From assembly GCA_947625475.1 (NCBI GenBank), contig CANQOL010000005.1, forward strand, positions 48,254 through 112,253: a stretch of 64,000 nucleotides of DNA, written 5' to 3'. A model generated the notes under the pieces. It saw only the letters and a program-made list of their open reading frames with translations. It searched no databases and was not told the DNA's origin. A program made the translations under genes and the position numbers. Numbering within the stretch: position 1 is the stretch's first letter; every line of letters begins with the position of its first letter. Positions 34,929 to 43,500 of this stretch are shown here, in pieces. Origin of the DNA: an uncultured Acetatifactor sp. GTDB taxonomy: Bacteria; Bacillota; Clostridia; Lachnospirales; Lachnospiraceae.

Positions 34929-37789
34929 GAATCATTCCCAAAAAGACAAAGGTGAGAATGGAGCTCTTCAAGGGCATTGAGCTGATGGATGTGTTCGTGG
35001 TCGGCATCGGCCTGAGCGTCTGCGCCTCCCTCATCATGTCGAATCTGCCGGGAAAATGGATTGTAGCCCTGGCCGTGGTGTTTATCACCATCGGGCTTGT
35101 GTTCCCCATTGACGACGACAAGGGCTATATGCTCCTGTACAATACCATCAAGTATGCGGCCCGGTCCAAGGTCTTCCACAAGGCCGGGTACGAGGAGGCC
35201 CAGGCGGCCCAGGCCCAGGCCCCGGCAGCCCAGGACACAGGGGCCAAGGGAAAGGGCAAAGGAAAAGCCAAGGCCAAAGGAACCTCCAAGGAAACCGCCA
35301 AGGCTGCCGCCAAGGGTGGCTCCAAGGCTTCCGCCAAGGGAAAAGCCAAGTCTTCCGGCAGGAAGAGCACCTTCACGGTGGAGGACATCACCCCCTTCAC
35401 CGGCATCGACGGGGAGTTCATCCTCTACGGAAACAGCTACAGCGCCGTGGTCATGCAGATTCCCGCCGTGGAGTTCCGCTTTTACACGGAGAACCGCCAG
35501 AATACGGTGATTGACCGCTGCGTGGGAGCCGTGCTTCGGACGGCGGCCATGGACGAGGTCATCAATATGGTGAAGCTGGACCAGCCCATGCTCTACGACG
35601 ATTTCATCAAGGGAGAGCAGGGGAAGATGCATGAGTTGACGGAGGCCTACTTAAACGGCCTGCTCACAGACGATGAGCTGACGGTCCGCATCGGCATCAT
35701 CTACGACCGGATTGCCCAGCTGGAGAAGTTCAACTACAAGGAAAAGGTGTATAAGTCCGTGCACTATCTGATGTTCTGCTACAAGGATAAGGATTTCCTG
35801 CGCAATCAGATCCGGAACGCCCTGAGCACCTTCTCCACCAACAATATGGAGTGCCATCAGCTCAAGGGCCCCGAGCTGGCCATCTTCTTAAAGTACAACT
35901 ACGGGGTGAATTTTGACGAGAGGGAAGCCTACAAGCTGGAGCCGGATCAGTATATGTCCTGGATCCTGCCCGACGAGATCAAGTTCGCCAGCCGGACGGT
36001 GGAGTACGATCACCTGATCACCCACAACTTCCGGCTTCGGGACTACCCCATGACCGTGAGCAACGCTTGGGGCGCCAATATGTTCAACCGGCTGGGCACC
36101 AAGGTGGTGCTGAAGATGACCCCCATCGACCGCTACAAGGGCATCCGCCAGATTGACCGGTCCATCGACGAGCTGCGCGAGCAGGAGAACTCTACCAGCA
36201 AGACCAGTAAGCTCATGGACATCGGCATGCACATAGAGACCCTCTCCGAGGTGCTTCGGCTCCTCCAGGGAGAGAACGAGATCCTCTTTAACGTGAATAC
36301 CTTTGTGACGGTGTACGACTACGAGCTGTCCGCCGCCATGCAGAGCCCGGACAAAAAGGCCGCCAGCCGGGTGGCCTCCGCCAAGAAGCAGGTCCGCCGG
36401 GATCTGGCCGAGGAGGGCTTCAAGGTGACGGATATGATGCTGCAGCAGTTCGAGGCCTACAGCTCCTCCCAGCTCTCCGGGTACGACGCCTTCAAGGTCT
36501 ACCAGCGGGGCATCCACTCCAACTCCGTGGCCGCCGCCTTCCCCTATGTGGTGAGGGATCTGTGTGACAAGGAGGGCATCTACGTGGGCCAGGCGGCCGG
36601 CGTCCCCGCCTTTGTGAATTTCTTCCAGCGGGATAAGGACCGTGTCAACAGCAACACCGTGATCATCGGTAAATCCGGATCCGGCAAGTCCTACGCCACC
36701 AAGACCATCCTGACCCAGCTGGCCGGGGAAAACAGCAAGATCTTCATCCTGGACCCGGAGAACGAGTACGGCAAGCTGGCCAAGGCCATGCACGGCAAGG
36801 TCATCGACGTGGGCAACTCCGTCCAGGGACGGCTCAATCCCTTCCATGTGATCACCTCCCTCTCCGACGACGAGGACGAGGGCATGGACGGGGAGAAGAA
36901 TCCCGGCAACGGCCTGAACGTGCACCTGCAGTTTTTGGAGGAGTTCTACCGCCAGATCCTGCCGGGCATCGACTCGGACGCTCTGGAGTACCTAAACACC
37001 ATGACCATCCGTATGTACGAGCAGAAGGGGATCGACGAGACCACGGACCTGAGCACCCTCGCCGCGGAAGACTACCCCATCTTCGACGATTTGTACGAGA
37101 AGATCATCAACGATATCCAGAACAGCTCCGGCGAGTACGTAAAGACCAACCTGACCGTCCTGCTGAACTTTATCTCCAAGTTCGCCACGGGAGGCAGGAA
37201 CTCCAATTTGTGGAACGGGCCCGCGTCCCTTTCCACCAACGAGAACTTTATTGTGTTTAACTTCCAGTCCCTGCTGGCCAACAAGAACAACATCATCGCC
37301 AACGGCCAGATGCTGCTGGTGCTCAAGTGGCTGGAGAACGAGATCATCAAGAACCGGGAATACAATATCAAATATAAGGCGAGCCGCAAGATCGTGGTGG
37401 TCATCGACGAGGCCCATGTGTTCATCGACGAAAAGTTCCCCATCGCCCTGGACTTCATGTTCCAGATGGCGAAGAGAATCCGTAAGTACAACGGAATGCA
37501 GGCCGTCATCACCCAGAACATCAAGGACTTCGTGGGAACCGAGGAGCTGGCCAGAAAATCAACGGCCATCATCAACGCCAGCCAGTACTCCTTCATCTTC
37601 CCCCTGGCGCCCAACGATATGGCGGACCTGTGCAAGCTCTATGAGAAGGCGGGCGCCATCAACGAGAGCGAGCAGGAGGATATCGTCAACAACGGCCGTG
37701 GCCGCGCCTTCGTGATCACCTCCCCCTCGGAGAGGACCTGCGTGGACATTGTGGCCTCGGACGGCATCGAGCAGCTCTTTACCATGTAA
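34925..37789 (+). CDS. VirB3-VirB4 fusion: T4SS assembly ATPase
   Basis: This is a 954-aa protein. Residues about 1-85 form a PrgI/VirB3-like domain with two membrane segments (MELFKGIELMDVFVVGIGLS then KWIVALAVVFITIGLVFP). A Lys/Ala-rich linker (about 95-155, repeated KGKGKAKAK) joins it to a full VirB4 ATPase. Walker A is IIGKSGSGKSYATK (from about 580), followed by IFILDPENEYGKLAKAM, and Walker B is VVVIDEAHVF (Asp828-Glu829) with the downstream AVITQNIKDF. VirB4 powers assembly and substrate transfer at the inner face of the membrane. VirB3-VirB4 fusions occur in some other T4SS. The ATG overlaps the preceding stop and the next gene follows after 14 bp. Confidence 0.9.
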   Translation: MRIIPKKTKVRMELFKGIELMDVFVVGIGLSVCASLIMSNLPGKWIVALAVVFITIGLVFPIDDDKGYMLLYNTIKYAARSKVFHKAGYEEAQAAQAQAPAAQDTGAKGKGKGKAKAKGTSKETAKAAAKGGSKASAKGKAKSSGRKSTFTVEDITPFTGIDGEFILYGNSYSAVVMQIPAVEFRFYTENRQNTVIDRCVGAVLRTAAMDEVINMVKLDQPMLYDDFIKGEQGKMHELTEAYLNGLLTDDELTVRIGIIYDRIAQLEKFNYKEKVYKSVHYLMFCYKDKDFLRNQIRNALSTFSTNNMECHQLKGPELAIFLKYNYGVNFDEREAYKLEPDQYMSWILPDEIKFASRTVEYDHLITHNFRLRDYPMTVSNAWGANMFNRLGTKVVLKMTPIDRYKGIRQIDRSIDELREQENSTSKTSKLMDIGMHIETLSEVLRLLQGENEILFNVNTFVTVYDYELSAAMQSPDKKAASRVASAKKQVRRDLAEEGFKVTDMMLQQFEAYSSSQLSGYDAFKVYQRGIHSNSVAAAFPYVVRDLCDKEGIYVGQAAGVPAFVNFFQRDKDRVNSNTVIIGKSGSGKSYATKTILTQLAGENSKIFILDPENEYGKLAKAMHGKVIDVGNSVQGRLNPFHVITSLSDDEDEGMDGEKNPGNGLNVHLQFLEEFYRQILPGIDSDALEYLNTMTIRMYEQKGIDETTDLSTLAAEDYPIFDDLYEKIINDIQNSSGEYVKTNLTVLLNFISKFATGGRNSNLWNGPASLSTNENFIVFNFQSLLANKNNIIANGQMLLVLKWLENEIIKNREYNIKYKASRKIVVVIDEAHVFIDEKFPIALDFMFQMAKRIRKYNGMQAVITQNIKDFVGTEELARKSTAIINASQYSFIFPLAPNDMADLCKLYEKAGAINESEQEDIVNNGRGRAFVITSPSERTCVDIVASDGIEQLFTM

Positions 37790-37803
37790 GGGGAGCGGCC
37801 GGA

Positions 37804-38676
37804 ATGGAGAGAAAGATGGGAAAGAAGACAAAGAGAATGATTCTGATGCTGGCGGCGTCGGCCCTGTGCCTTGGCAGCTTAAGCGCCTGCTCCTCCAAGG
37901 GGTCTGAAGCGGAGCAGCCGCAGGTAGTCAGCGCCCTGGCGGACGGTGTGGTCACCGTGGGGATTGTGGTGGGAGACGACATCTTCTGCCGCAGGGAGTA
38001 TGTGAAACCAGACGAGCTTTCGATCGGAAATGGCGGGGAACCCGTGCTTGCGGGCATCGAGGTGGATATTCTCAATTCCATGGCGGAGGCCGCGGGGGTT
38101 TCCGTGGCCTACGAGCCCCTTTCCGCGGACCAGAGCAACGAGGATCTGATGAATCTTTTGGCCGCGGGGGAGATCGATGTGGCCGCGGGCAGGCTCTTCC
38201 AGCTATTGTCCTACGAGGGCGTCTACCAGCCCTCCCGGTACTATGCCAAGAGCGGCCTGTACCTGGTGACCCGGGAAAACCGGTTCGTGGACACTCTGGC
38301 GGGCTTTACGGACGCTCCGGTGGGCGTCTCCCAGAATGTGCCCTCCTATGAGCTCTTGTCCGTAAACGGAATCCAGAATGTGCAGCAGACTGCCTACTCG
38401 GACGTATCCCGGATCCCCCAGGATCTGGAGAAGGGCGTCATCGACGCGGCCATCTGCACGGAGCGGGAGGCCCTGAAGCTTTTGAAGGCGGGGGGCGTCT
38501 CGGCCAGCGAGCTGCTGGACAGCCCGAGGATCCAGACGGTGTTTTATATATCGCCGGGCCAGAGCGAGCTTTTGGCTTACCTCAATCAGGCCATAAACAA
38601 ATTCCTGGATAATCAGTCCATGCCCCAGACACAGGCCCAGACCGAGTCCGGGGACGGGACCGAGACCCAGCAGTAG
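37804..38676 (+). CDS. Lipoprotein with solute-binding protein (family 3) fold
   Basis: This 290-aa lipoprotein has a signal peptide with lipobox LGSLSAC, the Cys falling near residue 31. The mature part resembles extracellular solute-binding proteins of ABC amino-acid systems: VTVGIVVGDD, GIEVDILNSMAEAAGVSV, LLAAGEIDVAAG, PVGVSQNVPSYELL and KGVIDAAICT. No ABC permease or ATPase gene accompanies it; instead it lies inside the secretion operon, 14 bp after VirB4. It may therefore act as a sensor or structural lipoprotein on the outside of the membrane rather than in uptake. The C-terminal 20 residues are Gln/Thr-rich. Fold assignment is confident; role is open. Confidence 0.8.
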   Translation: MERKMGKKTKRMILMLAASALCLGSLSACSSKGSEAEQPQVVSALADGVVTVGIVVGDDIFCRREYVKPDELSIGNGGEPVLAGIEVDILNSMAEAAGVSVAYEPLSADQSNEDLMNLLAAGEIDVAAGRLFQLLSYEGVYQPSRYYAKSGLYLVTRENRFVDTLAGFTDAPVGVSQNVPSYELLSVNGIQNVQQTAYSDVSRIPQDLEKGVIDAAICTEREALKLLKAGGVSASELLDSPRIQTVFYISPGQSELLAYLNQAINKFLDNQSMPQTQAQTESGDGTETQQ

Positions 38677-38695
38677 AGACCAAGGAGGCAGTGGT

Positions 38696-39004
38696 ATGGC
38701 GTATTTTGACAGCCCCAAAAACAGGGCCATGTGGGAGCGCAGGCTGGCGGACCTCAGAGTGGAGAAGGAAAGACGAAAGGAAGAGGGATATATGCCTCAG
38801 GAGCAGACAAAGCAGGAGCAGGTAATGAACGATTCCAACCCTTTCCGCAGGCGGATCACCTACGCTCAACTGGAGGAACAGGAGAGGATCGCCATGGAGT
38901 CCCGCCGGGTGAAGCGCCCTGTGCGCGCGGCCCGGAGGGAAATGGACGGCGTGCGCCGGGAAAAGAGCGAGCCGGTGAAGGAAGGCATGGGAATGGCCAG
39001 ATGA
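38696..39004 (+). CDS. Small basic helical protein of the secretion operon
   Basis: This 102-aa protein has no membrane segment. It is very rich in Arg, Glu, Lys and Met and is predicted to be mostly helical (ITYAQLEEQERIAMESRRVK). I do not recognise a family. AAGGAGG lies 6 bases before the ATG, a strong initiation signal, and the last four bases overlap the start of the next gene, so it is almost certainly translated. It could be a cytoplasmic adaptor or chaperone for the machine. Confidence 0.65.
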   Translation: MAYFDSPKNRAMWERRLADLRVEKERRKEEGYMPQEQTKQEQVMNDSNPFRRRITYAQLEEQERIAMESRRVKRPVRAARREMDGVRREKSEPVKEGMGMAR

Positions 39005-40077
39005 GCAGGCGGAAGGAGCGGATGGCTCTGACGGCGGCAGCCCTGCTGGCAGGCCTGTATGTGAGCCTGCCCTGCCTGGCCGCCCAGGACGCGGATCCCG
39101 CCCTTCCCTCCCTTCCCGAGGGATGGAAGGAGGAGCTGGAGGCGGAGTGGGAGAGCATGGTGCAGGACGGCCTGGAGGGAGACTCCGATGAGGTCCAGGA
39201 CATGGATCAGGATCTGTTCCGGATCCTGGAGAGGGCCCTCGCCGCGGGGAGCGTGGTCAGGGACCCGGAGCTGGAGCTTTCCTGGGATCCCGGCCGGGGG
39301 ATCTTCCGCTACACCCTGCCCGACGGGGAGTATCTGGAGATGAATGTGCCCCTGGGGGGCTGGACCAGAGAGGGAGTGCGCATCACCGCATCCTCCGGCA
39401 TCAGCTTTTACCAGGTCTGGCTGGACGGGACCCTGACGGCCCTGGGAGGCAGGGATGCCTACACCCAGGAGGGAAGCTACGAGATCCTGGCCCTGGACGC
39501 GGGAAGCCGGGAGAAGACGGGCTACCAGGTGACGGTGGCTTTCCACCTCTACCGGGACCTTACCCGGGCTCTGACCCATATCAATGTGCCCGCGGGGCTG
39601 CGGCTTAGCCGCGTGACCCTGGAGGGCGTCCCCCTGGAAAATCCGACGGGGGAGGAGAGGTATCTCCACCTGGAACAGGACGGAGCGTACCTGCTGGAAT
39701 TTGAAGACAATCAGGGAAACCCCTGCTGGAATATGGAGTTTGTGCGGGATACCCAGGCCCCGGCCCTTCTGTTTGACAGGCCGGTGGAGGGGCTGGTGCT
39801 CACAGAGCCCGTGGGCTTTCGGCCCACGGAGGCCTCGGCCCGGATCCGGATCCTGCGCAACGGGGAGGAGAGTTACGCCTCCTCCTGGCGGATCGCAAAG
39901 CAGGGGAACTATCAGATAGAAGTCCTGGATGCCGCGGGCAATGGGCGGGAATACGAATTCACCCTGCGCACGGGCGCCGATTTCCGGGACCCAAGACTGC
40001 TTATAATTCCGTGTGCCGCGCTGGCGGCCATCGCCGTCTGCTACTTCAAATGGCGCGGGAACATGCGGGTTATATGA
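39001..40077 (+). CDS. Second surface protein with the beta-domain and C-terminal anchor
   Basis: This 358-aa protein has a signal peptide (RMALTAAALLAGLYVSLPCLAA, cleavage likely after CLA or LAA). An acidic helical stretch precedes a beta-rich domain (GIFRYTLPDGEYLEMNVPLG, ISFYQVWLDGTLTALGG) that matches the two domains of the protein at 28298. One C-terminal transmembrane helix (LLIIPCAALAAIAVCYFKW) ends in a short basic tail. Its topology is the same as the larger paralogue but without the Pro/Thr stalk. Start ATG 39001 overlaps the preceding stop; a longer open frame upstream is antisense-like and lacks a signal. It may form an extracellular scaffold together with the 28298 protein. Confidence 0.7.
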   Translation: MSRRKERMALTAAALLAGLYVSLPCLAAQDADPALPSLPEGWKEELEAEWESMVQDGLEGDSDEVQDMDQDLFRILERALAAGSVVRDPELELSWDPGRGIFRYTLPDGEYLEMNVPLGGWTREGVRITASSGISFYQVWLDGTLTALGGRDAYTQEGSYEILALDAGSREKTGYQVTVAFHLYRDLTRALTHINVPAGLRLSRVTLEGVPLENPTGEERYLHLEQDGAYLLEFEDNQGNPCWNMEFVRDTQAPALLFDRPVEGLVLTEPVGFRPTEASARIRILRNGEESYASSWRIAKQGNYQIEVLDAAGNGREYEFTLRTGADFRDPRLLIIPCAALAAIAVCYFKWRGNMRVI

Positions 40078-40093
40078 GCCTGTCTCACAGGCT
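40077..40093. other. Small hairpin ahead of the pilin gene
   Basis: AGCCTGT-CTC-ACAGGCT is a perfect 7-bp stem beginning at the preceding stop codon, before the strong AAAGGAGG of the pilin gene. It may insulate or stabilise the pilin message. Confidence 0.45.
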
Positions 40094-40120
40094 GTATTCT
40101 AAGAAAGGAGGAAAGGTGAG

Positions 40121-40468
40121 ATGGCAAGTTCTGTAGCAATGATGGCGCTGGCTTCCAGCAGCAACCCCTTTGCCAAGGCAGCTGAGCCCATCGTCAACCT
40201 GATCAACATGGCGGCTGGCCCGCTGATGCTGATCGTGGTTGCGCTGGGAACCCTCTACTGTGTGTTCCTGGGCGTGAAGCTGGCAAAGGCGGAGGAGCCT
40301 CAGGACAGAGAGAAGGCAAAAAATTCTCTCAAGAACGCGATCATCGGCTTCGTGCTGATCTTCGTGCTGATTGCGGCTCTGAACATTATGGTGGACCCTC
40401 TGATGAACTGGATGAACCAGTCAGGCGGAACCCAGATCAACATGGACGCTGGCGGCACAAACAGCTAA
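40121..40468 (+). CDS. T4SS pilin-like small membrane protein (VirB2/TrbC type)
   Basis: This 115-aa protein has two transmembrane helices (LINMAAGPLMLIVVALGTLYCVFLG and NAIIGFVLIFVLIAALNIMV) joined by a short charged loop (KLAKAEEPQDREKAKNSLK). This is the pattern of the T4SS pilin family found in Gram-positive bacteria. Such subunits form the conduit or surface fibre of the secretion machine. The N-terminus is short and Ala/Ser-rich, without a classical cleaved signal. It has the best ribosome-binding site of the operon (AAAGGAGGAAAGG), fitting high expression, and a stable hairpin follows. Confidence 0.85.
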   Translation: MASSVAMMALASSSNPFAKAAEPIVNLINMAAGPLMLIVVALGTLYCVFLGVKLAKAEEPQDREKAKNSLKNAIIGFVLIFVLIAALNIMVDPLMNWMNQSGGTQINMDAGGTNS

Positions 40469-40486
40469 GCTCAGCGGACGGTGGCG

Positions 40487-40522
40487 GGCCGAAGGACCGG
40501 AAGCAAATCGGTTCCTTCGGCC
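40487..40522. other. Stable hairpin after the pilin gene
   Basis: GGCCGAAGGA (40487-40496) pairs with TCCTTCGGCC (40513-40522), extended by a bulged CCG/CGG. There is no T-run. Possible roles are 3'-end protection of the abundant pilin mRNA or partial termination before the giant lipoprotein genes. Confidence 0.6.
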
Positions 40523-40591
40523 GCTGTCCCGTCTGGGACAAAAAGGGCCTATGGGGGGAGCGGGCCCAAAGCGCGGAAAGGAGAGAGCGGA

Positions 40592-43500
40592 ATGCGCCCT
40601 GTGAAAAGAATATTATGTTTGATCTTAGCCCTGATATGTGTTTTTTTCACAGGCTGCAACTCCATCCTGGCCAAGGGCGATTTTCATGTGAAGAATTTTT
40701 CTCCCGTGTCCATACCGGATATTATGCAGGGAGTCTCCGACAGCGTGGACCAGAACCAGGTGGCCATTGACTTTGAAAAGTACAATGTGCCGGGCACCAG
40801 CGCCTTCTACATCCTGCCCAACCATGTGAACGTGCCCTCCCAGATGGCGGCCTTCAAGGTTTTGGACTACAATTCCAACGGCTGCTTTGTGTACTGCTAT
40901 GAGACCCAGTACGTGAAAAAGCCGGGGAAGAACGACGCGGGGGTGACAGCCACCAGCGGCAAGGCGCCGGAAAAATTCCAGACGGTCTATGCTGTCACCC
41001 CCTCCGGGGAGGGGTCGGCGGGGAGCAAGGACGCCCTGGTGCTCATGTCCTACAATCCCGCGACCAGGGATTACAAGGTGTTTTTCAGCACCCTTGTGCC
41101 CCGGGCCGAGGAGGAGACCGTCACCAACAGCGCGGGGGAGGATATCGGGGATCTGGTGGGCCAGATCCATGAGACGGTGATCCAGGCCAACCGCCTGGCA
41201 AACCGGGAGGAGTATTTCCTGTTCACCGCGGATAAGTATGCCTATGTGTTTGACAAAAACGGCAATGGGCTGGTGAGGAAGGACTGCGGCAGCGTCCTGG
41301 ACGAGGAGATCGGCCGGATCAAGGATGAGGCCTACAGCGCCCTGGTGGATTCGGGAGTCTCCAAGGAGGACGCCCAGAAGAGAAAGGATAACAGCACGGT
41401 CACCGTCAATGACGCCGTGATGGACCAGTATTACGATGTGTTTGTGTCCCTGACGGTGGAGCTGCCCGACGAGGAGGGCCAGAAGGCCCTGGAGGAGGAG
41501 AGCCAGAACTACGACTATACCTCCGACGACTCCGACGAGGCCATGGAGGAGGGGGACGCCTACATGGAGCAGAGCATGTTCTCCACGGTGGTGGCCCTGT
41601 ACTCTGCGGATATCGGGGGAGAAAACGGGATCGCCTTTTATTCCGAGAATCTGAATGCGGAAATACAGCGGCTGCTCTGGCAGTATCCGACTGTCAATCT
41701 GGAGGACATTATAGATGCCGCATATGCGAAAAAGAATGGCGATACAAAACTGTACGAGTCCATCATAGAGAGGTTCTCACAGCTCAGGTCCAACTATATA
41801 GTAGCGATCGGCAAGGAGGGAGTTGAGTGGAGCGGGGATACGACAAGTGATTTCTCGGAAGGTGAGGTCATATTTCGGGCTGAAGGCATTGCCGAGCACT
41901 ATGCGGATCTCTTTGATATGCACAATATTAAGACGGGTGAAGTGTGTAATCCCAGGTTAGATGGCGATAGGCCGACGGAGATATTTTACTTGATGAATGG
42001 GAATAGAACTCTCGCGGATAGAACGCGTCTGATGGATCATTTTGAGGGATTCCACACCAAGGGCAATTCCATGAACATGGAATTACAGTACGCGGAGGAT
42101 CTGTACGGGCAGATCGGGGATCTGCTGCAGACGTTTGTGGACAATTCCGACGATTATTACAAGTACCGCATCCAGACCGGAGGGACGGCGGGCCTGAGCT
42201 TTGACACGGATGAGCTGGAGGATTACTGGAGCGGCTGGGAGAAGTTCAAGGCGTTTTTTACCGGAAGAGAATATGCGGACGGCCTGAAGGGAGTGGCCCA
42301 GGGCTTTAAGGATGCGGACTCCAGCGAACGGATTGATATTGTAAAGAACAAGTGCAACGATGAGGACAGGCAGCGCCTGATGTCCATGGTGCTGGGGGTT
42401 TTTGCGGACACCGCGGATAAGAGCACCCTGAGCTGGCTGCGGCCCCTTACCTGGGATAGGGGCAGCTGGAAGAATCCCATTTCCGTAGATCCCTCTCCCT
42501 CCGGGTTTGATAAGCTGGAGGCGCTGCTGGTGGGGAGAACCAGCGTATATCAGGAGGGCGGCAAGGAGGTGCAGACCACCCGCTACTATCCCATCCTGTA
42601 CAATGACCGGTATACCAAGAGCGTGGCCAGCCTCCCCTGGACCGTGAGGGTCAGCAAGTATATGGAGGCGGCCACCAGGGAAATAAAGTACGTGGAAGAG
42701 AGAGATCCTACGGACGAGGAGTTTGATGCCTGGATGGAGAATAATCCGGATAAAATCCAGGCTTATCTGGATGAGACAAGGCAGGAGTATGAAGATAGGA
42801 ATTCCTGGCGGGGGCAGAGTTACATCGAGGAAAATTATACGGAACCCGATGAGGACAAAATCAAGTATTACTTCCGCAATCAATATGAAGGGTTTGGCGT
42901 GCAGATAGAGGAGATCAAGACCTTAAAGGAGTATCTCCCGGGCAACACCTACCCGGTCGAGTACGAGTTCCGCCTCCCCGAGGGAACCATCCTTCAGTGG
43001 GTGGAGTCCACGGGCCGGGACGAGAGCATCGCACCCTCCGGAGAGATGGGGGTGGTCTACTATTCCGTGACCCAGGAGGGGGACGAGGAGGGAGACGGAG
43101 AGGGAGAGGGAGACGAGGAGAAGGAGACCCTGAGCATGATCCGCTACAACAACGGCGTGAAGGAGGTGCTTAGGAGCGAGGGCGTGAAGGGTGCGGCGGA
43201 GGACGCCGGCATCGTCTACTACTACGGAAACAGCGTCGACCCCACAGAGGTGACCGTCTTTGTGACGGATCAGACCATCAACTTTTACAAGAGAAGCGCC
43301 CAGGGAAACTATACCTCCATCCCCGTCTCCATCCAGATGTCCCAGCTGGCGGGGATGCCCTCCAACTACGCCGTGACGGTGTACGGGGAGAACTGGAACT
43401 ATGAGTCCTCCTCCTGGGAGGGAAATAAATACCAGGCGGACGCGGACCAGCAGGAGGAGATCCAGAAGGGCATGGAGACGGGCAGCGGCTCGGAGGTGCT

